Source: Pseudomonas sp. SID14000 | Lineage (GTDB): Bacteria; Pseudomonadota; Gammaproteobacteria; Pseudomonadales; Pseudomonadaceae | NCBI RefSeq assembly: GCF_002165135.1 | Contig: NZ_NFZQ01000005.1 | Coordinates: forward strand, 62,001-126,000 | Direction: 5' to 3' | Length of the DNA stretch: 64,000 nucleotides | Part shown: positions 27,911 through 35,841 of the stretch, one piece after another | Layout: each line of letters opens with the position of its first letter | Position numbering within the stretch: position 1 is the first letter of the stretch | Position numbers and translations under genes: made by a program | Notes under the pieces: generated by a model | Database searches by the model: none | What the model was told of the DNA's origin: nothing | What the model saw: only the letters and a program-made list of their open reading frames with translations

Positions 27911-28473
27911 GGGTCACGGTCGGTGTATCTGCACTGAGATTTCGAAATCGCCGCTTCTGCACAGAGGCGATTAAAGACTTGGTTGACGAGCAGAAGAGGC
28001 CGCGCTTGCTTATAGCGGTTCAGCCAGTGGCAGTCGCTAGCGGAGTCAGCGCGTATTTGGCTAGGGAATGTAAGAGGCATATTGTGATAAGCAAACAGTT
28101 TTCTAAAGAGCAATGCTCGGTCGGTCTAAAGGTAGCACTTCGCATTATTGATAAATGGCAAGCGTCACCTCGACAAGCATGCAGGATTCTTCGGATCTCC
28201 CAGTCAACTTTTCGCCGCGTTAATCAAGGCCGAAACGCAGGTGGCAGGCTTGATATAGATCAGCAGGAGCGTATCGGCCTGGTAATTGGCATTCATGCAA
28301 CGCTACGGACAGTCTTTAGAGACCAATTGAATGTGCACAGCTTCCCCGGCCTAAAGAACGACAATACTTTTTTTGATGGACGATCACCACTTGACGTCAT
28401 GTCCCATGGCGACATAATTTCGATTTACGAGACCTTCAAACGCATTCAGCAATTGGAATGGCTAGATCAATAA
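27895..28473 (+). CDS. probable DUF2384 (Xre/MbcA/ParS-type) protein
   Basis: Up to 192 residues. The C-terminal half shows a helix-turn-helix-like segment (LRIIDKWQASPRQACRILRISQSTFRRVNQGRN) followed by a block like the MbcA/ParS toxin-binding domain (QERIGLVIGIHATLRTVF ... FFDGRSPLDVMSHGDIISIYETFKRI). In known systems this domain is the antitoxin of RES-domain toxins, but no RES gene is present. The TTG at 27895 is uncertain; later in-frame GTG or TTG codons (for example GTG 28084) are possible. The N-terminal 60 residues are not recognisable. Confidence 0.66.
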   Translation: MRGNLRVTVGVSALRFRNRRFCTEAIKDLVDEQKRPRLLIAVQPVAVASGVSAYLARECKRHIVISKQFSKEQCSVGLKVALRIIDKWQASPRQACRILRISQSTFRRVNQGRNAGGRLDIDQQERIGLVIGIHATLRTVFRDQLNVHSFPGLKNDNTFFDGRSPLDVMSHGDIISIYETFKRIQQLEWLDQ

Positions 28474-28579
28474 TGATGGATGCGCAGGACTGGGGCTCAG
28501 AATGCTCTGCACACACGGTTATTTGCATCGCCCCCATCCTGCAACACTCGAGTTAAAAACGAATATGCGCAACAGAAAA

Positions 28580-30046
28580 TTAATGAACTATTGTCACATC
28601 TGAATCTTTCTGTACGTTAGGTTTAAACGCAACCGCAGTCTTCCCCCAAGTAGAACGCCACTCGACAAGTCCGTAGCCATGTGGGCTCGATTTTACAAAT
28701 GCCGGTTCGCAGACACGCCCGTCTTCCCCTTCTAACCCTACTCTGGGGCCTACAGCCAACCCACAAGGCTGCTCGTTCTTCTTCAATTTTTCGACCATTG
28801 ACAAGCTGCTGGCAATCAGAAATCTGGCCTGGGATATAGCACTGAGCTCATACGCGCGCTGATGAGCCCAACGCTCTGTGCCCGTTCCCCAGTCCATGAT
28901 TGGCACAAACACCCAGTCAGGTTGATAATTCCGTAAGATGTCCGAGGCTAACGGATAAGACTGAATATCTTGGCAGATTAAAATGACACAGCGGCCTAAG
29001 CTATCGATGTCTGCTACGACAACTTCTGTCCCAGCATGATTTTTCTCCATGAGCCTACCTGTCGGGCCAGGAATTAGATTGAGGTCTTTGGCCCGGGCTG
29101 CATCTAAACCTGCCTGCCATATTTTCTTTTGCCGCCAAAGCTCGACACCCAAGCCGTTTAGCACTCTAGCTTCATTCCAGGGTAGATCATCTTGTGTCTC
29201 GACGGTATTCCCTGAGCCGGCCATTAATAGCCTAGTCCTAATAGGCTTTGCAGAAAGGAGAGGCCCCAGCCTATCCGCAGCAGCGGCGTCGACCACCAGT
29301 TCGCCTGACATGACGATATCAGCAAACCCAACCTCATCTAGTACGCCGTCAATAACTGCAGCCGCGTCTAGACTCTCATGAAGACGAAAGTCTACATAGG
29401 AACAGTTATCTGACTCGGTCTGAGTGATAACCAAATGTTCATCTAACTGCGCGACGGGTATAAAGGCTACCTTTTCAGCTCCCGTTGAGCTAGGTGATAG
29501 TCCTGCCCCCTGACTCAAAGACCTATCAATGACTCGGGTGAAAACCTGAATAGGCCTATCATCGATAGACATTTCTCTCACTACAACTGAAAGAAACGCA
29601 AACTGGTCGGAGAATGCATATCCACTAGATGCAAACTCTTCACGAGAAGATCTGAGCAATGGCCCCCGAGGGACCAACTGATGCGATTGCGTGTAGCAAT
29701 ATGCCCCCTCCTCATTCCTTGAATAAACAAGCTTTCTCAACCAATGATTAAGCGGCAGCTTTTCAATCAACTTAGCACGGCTCTGGGTGCGAGGATGTAC
29801 GATCTCAAAAAAGCTATCTATCGCCCTGAGAATGCAAAACATCCTCCCATTTTGAACTTTCGGATTCTCTCCTTTCTGTAAATCCAGAAGGGCTTGATAT
29901 GAGTCAGATCCGTCAGTCAACTGAAGGCTTTCTTGAACTGAAATTTCAAACTCTGCACACGGAGTTACAAAATTCTGGACGTCAGGACCACTCCACTTAC
30001 GAGCATGGTTCCAATTTTCAATGAACAAGTCAGCGGGCGATAACAT
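28580..30046 (-). CDS. nitrilase-superfamily (CN hydrolase) protein, last gene of the ATPase operon
   Basis: A 488-residue protein. Residues about 230-480 show the nitrilase-fold plan: E249 (ADIVMSGELVVDAAA), K308 (NGLGVELWRQKKIWQ, the position of the usual RKxHL lysine) and C358 (GRCVILICQDIQSYPLA), followed by DWVFVPIMDW. These would form a Glu-Lys-Cys amidase/nitrilase site. The N-terminal 220 residues are unlike any family I know. The start is 4 bases after the stop of the ATPase gene, so they are co-transcribed. No signal peptide is seen. A small-molecule amide or a nucleotide-linked substrate is possible; nothing in the sequence decides. Confidence 0.75.
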   Translation of the reverse strand: MLSPADLFIENWNHARKWSGPDVQNFVTPCAEFEISVQESLQLTDGSDSYQALLDLQKGENPKVQNGRMFCILRAIDSFFEIVHPRTQSRAKLIEKLPLNHWLRKLVYSRNEEGAYCYTQSHQLVPRGPLLRSSREEFASSGYAFSDQFAFLSVVVREMSIDDRPIQVFTRVIDRSLSQGAGLSPSSTGAEKVAFIPVAQLDEHLVITQTESDNCSYVDFRLHESLDAAAVIDGVLDEVGFADIVMSGELVVDAAAADRLGPLLSAKPIRTRLLMAGSGNTVETQDDLPWNEARVLNGLGVELWRQKKIWQAGLDAARAKDLNLIPGPTGRLMEKNHAGTEVVVADIDSLGRCVILICQDIQSYPLASDILRNYQPDWVFVPIMDWGTGTERWAHQRAYELSAISQARFLIASSLSMVEKLKKNEQPCGLAVGPRVGLEGEDGRVCEPAFVKSSPHGYGLVEWRSTWGKTAVAFKPNVQKDSDVTIVH

Positions 30047-30050
30047 TTAA

Positions 30051-32315
30051 TTACTCGTCCTCTTCAGCGGGCCGACCAAGATGTGTATTTCGCATAAACA
30101 GTCGATTTTCGAGATCGCTTGCATGAGTTTCAACATGCACACCGACTCGATCGAAGAGCCCCGTCAAAAGGTCGAACTCGTTCTCCAACGCACTCCAAGT
30201 TTTATCATTCATGGTACGGCGACGGCGAATTAATCCCTTTCGAACGTTCGATGCCGCGTCAGAAAACGATGAGCAGATTGGATAGGAACGAGCCCTATCC
30301 TCATGCCTACTTATGATAACCACAAGTTCACGAACAATCTTGAAAAATTCTAGAGCCTGCTCAGGGTATCGACCATAATAATTACCCAACAGCAGACTTA
30401 CTTTATTATCAGTATTGAATAGCGCCTCGCAAAATTGCACCGCCAACGAATCACAAGAACTTTGCACAACAAAGCTGCCAAGTGATATGAATCGGATAAC
30501 TAAATGTTGCGATGTCCACGAATTCGAAGCTGCAGCCACAGCGTGCTCAGCTGCTTCCCGAACACTCATATAAGCCCTAGGAAACTCTGTCAATCGTATA
30601 TGAATGTAGAACTTCATTCTAGATAGCATCGCAGACTCGTTTGCTACCGAAGAATGAGAGATAACAGTCAATGCGTTTAACAGCTCGCTACGCGCAGGCT
30701 GGTAGGAGTCCTTCTGAATTTCGATTTCAGCCCTAAGACGATGCACATCTGCATCAGTAGCGATCGCTTCCGCCAATTGATCCTGGGCAAGTCTGAAGCC
30801 TGCCAAATCTTTCCTGAGTGTAATAATCTCCCCAATCGTCCGCTTTAGCGGATCAATATTCTTGGCTTCGACATACACCCAAGCAGCTTTCCTTCTGAAC
30901 TCAATTCTACGCAGTTTAAGATTAATCGTAGAAGAGTCAGTCAGAAAAATATCAAGCTCTTCCAGAAGCGCTAATTGTGACTCGTGTTCTAATCCATAAC
31001 CGTAGTAATCTACCATTTCCGCAAGCTTGTCAACAAGCAACAAACTCCATGTATCTGGAGCGACAAAGGCGAGCGCCCTAAGCAAATCAACCGCTGACAT
31101 TTTTATTGAAATGATTTCGGTCAAATCACCTAAATTGTCAGCCAATCCATCGCAAGCTTTAACAAGAGCTTTCACATAGTCAGAATCAATATAGTCTTCG
31201 TTAACGACTGACTCAAGTGCACTTTGCATCAACTGCTGAAGATCGGTAACTGCGGACTCTGGATCACGCGATTGCAAATTATCAAGATACTCTTCGGTTG
31301 CGTGACGAGGCTGCAGCCTGCGCCTGACCAGCTCTAGTGTCCTTGGATTCAAAACTGGAACCGGCAGTACTTTCCCTACAAGCTGGCTAGCTAGCTGAAC
31401 ATAGTTTAATGTCAACTGGTCAAATTTTGGATCCGACACTATGAAGGGTGCTAATGTTTCATATGACGGAAATTTTAGCACTGCGGGTATGGTTAAATTT
31501 TTGAAATCTTCATGTACGGCCGTGCTTGAGAAACCTCCCACCCTCACTAACTCGCTTATCGCCCGAGCTTTAGCATCGCTAACTTCTGAAGAATCGCCCG
31601 CACCACCACTCACGCGCATGGGGACCGCGCGAATAGTAATTTCTTCGTTACGCCGTTCTCTTATTGCTGATGCCACACGCGCTACGCCGTCTATATTTTG
31701 TCGGTTAAGTACAAAACATAGAGCGACCTCATCCGGCATTTGCATAGTACATATACCAGCAACATCAGCAAAACCAGTTCGACTGTCGACCAGTATCAAA
31801 TCGTAATTAGATTTAGCCCAAATTTTGAGTTGCTCAAGCAGTGCGCCACCAGCATACCTTTCGAAGAAGTCCCCCCATGAAAATCTGGAAAGCGCGTCCT
31901 CATATAACAATTCATCCTTTCCGACTTTTAGCGCACCAGCGCTAAAATAGTCTAGGGTTAGTTGTTTGCCGAACAATCCAGGCTCTACCAATTGCCTTAC
32001 GCACGCCGCAAAGATTTCACCCGATTCAGCTTTATTAAATAAATTTTGGACGTCTTCGTCGCTCTCGGCTTGCTCCGCCTCTACACTCCAATCCCAAAAA
32101 ATATCCAATAGGCCGCGTGTGTCTTTGAGTGACTTTGCTTCGGCTGCGTCGTGAAGCCCGCGGAAATAATATGATAAACCAGGCGCCTCCATATCCCAGT
32201 CCATTACTAAGACTCGCAGTCCATCAAGCGCGGACAAGAAAGCGACGTTCGCAAGACTCATCGTACGGCCAGCCCCACCCTTGTAAGAGTAGAACGTGAC
32301 TATTTTGGGCTTCAT
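30051..32315 (-). CDS. KGGxGR-variant P-loop ATPase with helical C-terminus
   Basis: A 754-residue protein. The N-terminal 330 residues are a SIMIBI/ParA-like ATPase with a deviant Walker A K12-G-G-A-G-R-T18, a second switch VLVMDWDMEAPG (residues 35-46) and a Walker B region YDLILVDSRTG (D177). The Arg before Thr, where ParA has Lys, marks the KGGVGR variant. The remaining 420 residues are mostly helical and look like a repeat or scaffold region (LRALAFVAPDTWSLLLV, LRAEIEIQKDSYQPARSELLNAL). Its ATG overlaps the stop of the winged-helix gene (ATGA). It is a probable sensor or switch for the nitrilase-like partner, not a partition protein: no ParB or parS is seen. Confidence 0.82.
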   Translation of the reverse strand: MKPKIVTFYSYKGGAGRTMSLANVAFLSALDGLRVLVMDWDMEAPGLSYYFRGLHDAAEAKSLKDTRGLLDIFWDWSVEAEQAESDEDVQNLFNKAESGEIFAACVRQLVEPGLFGKQLTLDYFSAGALKVGKDELLYEDALSRFSWGDFFERYAGGALLEQLKIWAKSNYDLILVDSRTGFADVAGICTMQMPDEVALCFVLNRQNIDGVARVASAIRERRNEEITIRAVPMRVSGGAGDSSEVSDAKARAISELVRVGGFSSTAVHEDFKNLTIPAVLKFPSYETLAPFIVSDPKFDQLTLNYVQLASQLVGKVLPVPVLNPRTLELVRRRLQPRHATEEYLDNLQSRDPESAVTDLQQLMQSALESVVNEDYIDSDYVKALVKACDGLADNLGDLTEIISIKMSAVDLLRALAFVAPDTWSLLLVDKLAEMVDYYGYGLEHESQLALLEELDIFLTDSSTINLKLRRIEFRRKAAWVYVEAKNIDPLKRTIGEIITLRKDLAGFRLAQDQLAEAIATDADVHRLRAEIEIQKDSYQPARSELLNALTVISHSSVANESAMLSRMKFYIHIRLTEFPRAYMSVREAAEHAVAAASNSWTSQHLVIRFISLGSFVVQSSCDSLAVQFCEALFNTDNKVSLLLGNYYGRYPEQALEFFKIVRELVVIISRHEDRARSYPICSSFSDAASNVRKGLIRRRRTMNDKTWSALENEFDLLTGLFDRVGVHVETHASDLENRLFMRNTHLGRPAEEDE

Positions 32316-33004
32316 AATGCAAGCGCCCCCACCGAGCGGCTGAATCCAGGCTGATGCTGCATATAATTAGATGCAGAAAGTTTTTTGTTTTCAAAAGCCT
32401 GATTGACAGCAGCCTTAGACTTAAAGCGTTGTTCGGCCTCAAATGTTTGAATCGTACCAAGATCATTAAGTGACTGCTTGGCCGAGGCGGTAATTGAATT
32501 CATTACAGCAGTGCCAACTTTCTTGGAGTAGACAATACCCAACTCTCTGAGGCGCTTAAGCTTTCTGCTCACGGTTTCCTCAGCTTGACCCACTGTGATG
32601 GAGAGTTCCTTGTTTGTTCTAGGAGATTCCCACAGCGCTTTCAAATAGGACAAATTGGCTCGCTCAGTTAGAGCTTCAGTGAATTCTGAACTCACTCGTC
32701 TATCTAGCGATTGGGCAGCCAAAAGCTGAGCCAGATCGAGCTGACCCATTCTGTAAACTTCTTTCAGTAATACATCAGCTGCGCCATTTGCAAGAATTAC
32801 CTTCTTTGCCTCTTCTGAGCACTGTGCCAGAGCTGCTTGGAAAGTCTCGATAATAGCATCATGGATTTCAACAGCTTTTTGGTTCGAAGAGCTCAGCAAA
32901 GCCTCTTCCAACCAATCGGCAAGGATTGCTCCGGTTTGTCGGCTGAGGCCCAAAGCCTCTTTGGGATTGTGCAGCAGTTCCATAAGAACTTTACCGGCCG
33001 TCAT
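32312..33004 (-). CDS. winged-helix protein, first gene of the ATPase operon
   Basis: A 230-residue protein. Residues about 130-180 form a MarR/ArsR-like winged helix (ERANLSYLKALWESPRTNKELSITVGQAEETVSRKLKRLRELGIVYSKKVGTAVMN). The N-terminal 120 residues are helical and of unknown type. The ATG at 33004 follows AGGAGG by 8 bases and sits about 20 bases after the predicted transcription start. The GTG at 33031 lies in the -10 box, so it is not the start. It probably regulates its own operon or acts as a DNA- or RNA-sensing partner; the sequence does not decide. Confidence 0.78.
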   Translation of the reverse strand: MTAGKVLMELLHNPKEALGLSRQTGAILADWLEEALLSSSNQKAVEIHDAIIETFQAALAQCSEEAKKVILANGAADVLLKEVYRMGQLDLAQLLAAQSLDRRVSSEFTEALTERANLSYLKALWESPRTNKELSITVGQAEETVSRKLKRLRELGIVYSKKVGTAVMNSITASAKQSLNDLGTIQTFEAEQRFKSKAAVNQAFENKKLSASNYMQHQPGFSRSVGALAL

Positions 33005-33029
33005 AGCGCATTCCTCCTGGTCTAGATCC

Positions 33030-33058
33030 ACTATATGCAGAAATCAACTATGGATCAA
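33030..33058 (-). promoter_or_regulatory. sigma70 promoter of the winged-helix/ATPase/nitrilase operon
   Basis: On the minus strand: TTGATC (33058-33053), 17 bases, TATAGT (33035-33030). The predicted start of transcription near 33023 leaves a leader of about 20 bases with AGGAGG and the ATG at 33004. The operon is therefore self-contained within the island's right end. Confidence 0.68.
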
Positions 33059-33416
33059 CGATGCCCCCCCCGATTAGCAGCCCTTTCATCCGAAGGAAAG
33101 GGAATCCGCCCAATATTCGTCAGAAAAACATCGCACACCTCAAAAAAGCCATTTTATTGACGCCAATGTGCGGGCTGGAATATGACTCATTGATGACTTC
33201 TTGCAAAGCAGTAGGCTCTAATAGAGGACCACCTCAATAAAACGACCCTAGGCCCTAGGCTCACCATTACCCAACGGCCTGAGCGGGCCACAAACCCGAC
33301 GCGGCCCGGGAAATGCAACATTGCGAGATGTTACGTTTCTTAACCTCATTTACCTGCAAGCCACGTATCTTTACGCCTGGTAGAGATGCAACATTTTTTC
33401 TTGACATGTAACCCTT
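33059..33416. other. non-coding right end of the island
   Basis: 358 bases between the operon promoter and the radC junction. The truncated radC frame reads through 49 codons of this DNA and stops at 33267. A second ATGCAACAT box with a nearby ATGTTAC (33313-33335) precedes the terminal site. No other gene is visible. Confidence 0.6.
33386..33409 (-). repeat. right terminal recombination site of the island
   Basis: Read on the minus strand this is ACATGT-N9-ATGTTGCAT, an imperfect inverted copy of the left-end site at 19388-19410. The distance to the radC junction is seven bases, as on the left. Confidence 0.7.
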
Positions 33417-33929
33417 GAGGATCAACGCCGCCGCGTTGTGCAGCAGTGCCCGCCGCACTACCTCCCGCGGGTAGACACTCGCCCGGTCTATCGTGCCCCT
33501 GAACAGGATCTCGAACGCCAACGGCCGGTGCTTGGTATCCAGAAACAGGCAACCGAATACTTCACTGATCTCATGGCGCAGCATGGCCTTGAGATAACGC
33601 CGCACCGCCGCTGGGCTTTCGAGAGCCGCTGCGCGCTCGATGTCCTCATCCAGATAACGCCGGCCAATTTCCAATAGCGCCTGCAACTGTGCGTATTTCA
33701 CAGCGCCAATGCCCGGCTCGCGAAGCACTGCTGCGCGATCGGCCTCGAGAAACTGCCTGAGCCCACCAAAACGCCCCAGCAGCCCCCGCGCAAGGTCCAG
33801 CACATTCCGCCCGGCAACCCCCGACCCCAACAGCACGGCGAGCAGTTCGGCATCCGACAGCGCTGCCGCCCCACGCTGCAGCAACTTCTCCCTCGGCCGC
33901 TCTTCAGCCGGCCACTCCCTAATATTCAT
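33417..33929 (-). pseudogene. radC: radC 5' fragment, truncated by island insertion
   Basis: The first 171 residues of RadC ([37 protein letters not shown] ... [22 protein letters not shown] end), including the helix-hairpin-helix region ([23 protein letters not shown]). It breaks after ...AALIL, just before the CHNHPSG metal motif now at 19379. The frame continues 49 residues into island DNA to 33267, giving a 220-residue chimera without a JAMM active site. RadC is a JAMM-domain protein of unclear role, despite its historical DNA-repair name. Confidence 0.93.
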
Positions 33930-34057
33930 CCCGCTCCTCTGCCCTTGCTGCGGCCCATTTCGGCCCTGTGTTAATCTATTTCGCCTCGTACATGCGACGT
34001 TCCGCCGCAGGCATTTTCAAACGTCGCCGCCCGCTCTCACTGGAAAAAGGCAAGCCT

Positions 34058-35269
34058 ATGCAGCGGCTGTATCGCAAGCGCATCGTTCTCGGCGTGGGTG
34101 GCGGCATTGCCGCCTACAAAAGCGCCGAACTGATTCGCCGACTCCTGGAGCACGGCGCGCAGGTGCGCGTCGTCATGACCCGTGGTGGTGCAGAGTTCAT
34201 CACCCCGCTGACCCTGCAAGCGCTGTCGGGCCACCCGGTGCACATGGATCTGCTCGACCCTGCCGCCGAAGCGGCCATGGGCCATATCGAACTGGCCAAG
34301 TGGGCCGACCTGGTGTTGATCGCCCCGGCCACCGCCGACCTCATGGCGCGCATGGCCCAAGGCATGGCTGACGACCTGCTGACTACCTTGGTACTGGCCA
34401 CCGACGCCACCGTCGCCGTGGCCCCGGCCATGAACCAGGCGATGTGGCGCGACCCGGCCACCCAGGCCAACCTCGAGCTGCTCAAGAGCCGTGGCATCCA
34501 GGTGTTCGGCCCGGCGTCCGGCAGCCAGGCCTGTGGCGATGTCGGCCTGGGCCGCATGCTCGAAGCCACCGACCTGGCGTGGTGTGCCGCGGAAAGCTTC
34601 AAGCGCCAGGCACTGACCGGCAAGCACGTGCTGATCACCGCCGGCCCGACCCAGGAAAACATCGACCCGGTGCGCTACATCACCAATCATAGCTCCGGCA
34701 AGATGGGCTTCGCCTTGGCCGAAGCGGCCGCCGAAGCCGGGGCTCGGGTCACCCTCGTCACTGGCCCTGTGCACCTGCCGACCCCCGACCGGGTCAGCCG
34801 CATTGACGTGGTCAGCGCGCGGGACATGCTCGCGGCCTGTGAAGCGGCCATGCCGTGCGACCTGTTCATCGCCTCGGCGGCGGTTGCGGACTACCGCCCG
34901 GAAGTCGTTGCCACGCAAAAACTCAAGAAAGATCCTACGACCGGCGACGGCATGCTGCTGCAGATGGTGCGCAATCCCGATATCCTTGCCACCATCGCTG
35001 GCCGCGCCGACCGCCCGTTCAGCGTCGGCTTCGCCGCCGAGACCGAACACTTGCTCGATTACGCCACGCGCAAGCTCAAGGACAAGAACCTCGACCTGAT
35101 CGTCGCCAATGATGTGGCCAACCCCAGCATCGGCTTCAACAGCGAAGAAAACGCCTTGACTGTGATCGACCGCCAGCAGCACCAGACTCTCTTCGCGCAG
35201 ACCAGCAAGGGCAAGATCGCCCGGCAACTGGTCGCCTTCATCGCCGAACGGCTCAATCAGGTTCAATAA
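34058..35269 (+). CDS. coaBC: bifunctional phosphopantothenoylcysteine decarboxylase/phosphopantothenate-cysteine ligase
   Basis: A 403-residue coenzyme A biosynthesis enzyme. The N-terminal flavoprotein decarboxylase ([31 protein letters not shown] and [13 protein letters not shown] with the substrate-lid Cys) is joined to the C-terminal CoaB synthetase ([22 protein letters not shown]). ATG 34058 ([16 protein letters not shown]) is chosen because the domain begins at once; the longer frame from 33968 is in the radC leader. dut begins 5 bases downstream. Confidence 0.95.
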   Translation: MQRLYRKRIVLGVGGGIAAYKSAELIRRLLEHGAQVRVVMTRGGAEFITPLTLQALSGHPVHMDLLDPAAEAAMGHIELAKWADLVLIAPATADLMARMAQGMADDLLTTLVLATDATVAVAPAMNQAMWRDPATQANLELLKSRGIQVFGPASGSQACGDVGLGRMLEATDLAWCAAESFKRQALTGKHVLITAGPTQENIDPVRYITNHSSGKMGFALAEAAAEAGARVTLVTGPVHLPTPDRVSRIDVVSARDMLAACEAAMPCDLFIASAAVADYRPEVVATQKLKKDPTTGDGMLLQMVRNPDILATIAGRADRPFSVGFAAETEHLLDYATRKLKDKNLDLIVANDVANPSIGFNSEENALTVIDRQQHQTLFAQTSKGKIARQLVAFIAERLNQVQ

Positions 35270-35274
35270 GTTAC

Positions 35275-35730
35275 ATGCACGCTCTTCAAGCCAAGATCCT
35301 CGACCCACGCCTGGGCACCGAATTCCCCCTGCCGCAGTACGCCACCCCCGGCTCCGCCGGCCTGGACCTGCGCGCCCTGCTCAAGGAAGACACCGTCCTC
35401 GAGCCAGGCCAGACCCTGCTGATCCCCACCGGCCTGTCGATCTACATCGGCGACCCGGGCCTGGCGGCAGTGATCCTGCCGCGCTCGGGCCTGGGCCATA
35501 AGCATGGCATCGTGCTGGGCAACCTGGTCGGGCTGATCGACTCGGACTACCAGGGCGAGTTGATGGTGTCGTGCTGGAACCGCGGCAACACCCCGTTCAC
35601 CATCGCCGTGGGCGAACGCATCGCCCAGCTGGTGCTGGTACCGGTGGTACAGGCCCATTTCGACATCGTCGAAGCATTCGATGAAAGCCAGCGTGGCGCT
35701 GGCGGCTTCGGCCATTCCGGCAGCCACTGA
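35275..35730 (+). CDS. dut: dUTP diphosphatase
   Basis: A 151-residue trimeric dUTPase hydrolysing dUTP to dUMP and PPi, which keeps uracil out of DNA and feeds dTMP synthesis. Conserved motifs: [11 protein letters not shown] (1), [11 protein letters not shown] (2), [15 protein letters not shown] (3), [11 protein letters not shown] (4) and the C-terminal [11 protein letters not shown] arm (5). Directly downstream of coaBC, as in many gammaproteobacteria. Confidence 0.97.
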   Translation: MHALQAKILDPRLGTEFPLPQYATPGSAGLDLRALLKEDTVLEPGQTLLIPTGLSIYIGDPGLAAVILPRSGLGHKHGIVLGNLVGLIDSDYQGELMVSCWNRGNTPFTIAVGERIAQLVLVPVVQAHFDIVEAFDESQRGAGGFGHSGSH

Positions 35731-35841
35731 GCCGAGAAATGACCGTTCAGGCCAAGGATGGCGAACTCTCTGGCGAAACCACCGTCCAAGCGTTCAGTTT
35801 GCGCCTGCCCAGAAAGCCTTTGACTAATGGAGCTTCCAGAG

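Larger units (their letters stand above)
19380..33416 (+). mobile_element. GInt-like integrative island inserted in radC
   Basis: About 14.0 kb of AT-richer DNA splits radC; joining the flanks restores a 226-codon radC (171 + 55 codons), which fixes the ends to within one base. The left end carries three tyrosine recombinases and a small HTH protein in one operon. This is the ginABCD layout of GInt islands, and it is related in plan to Tn554-type elements, which also use radC. Inverted recombinase-site-like sequences lie at both ends (19388-19410 and 33386-33409). REP elements are absent inside. Cargo: 25434-33004. The GInt naming is from recalled gene order and sizes, not a search. Confidence 0.87.

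Noticed and set aside
27404..28473. RES-Xre toxin-antitoxin pair
   Set aside because: The C-terminal gene fits the antitoxin domain, but the partner has no RES-like residues and precedes it. I therefore list it only as a possible module.
30051..32315. Plasmid or chromosome partition ParA
   Set aside because: The P-loop has Arg in place of Lys, the C-terminal half is unlike ParA, and there is no ParB or parS-like repeat nearby.
19380..33416. tRNA-targeting integrative element or prophage
   Set aside because: No tRNA gene at either end, and no phage structural, lysis or conjugation genes.
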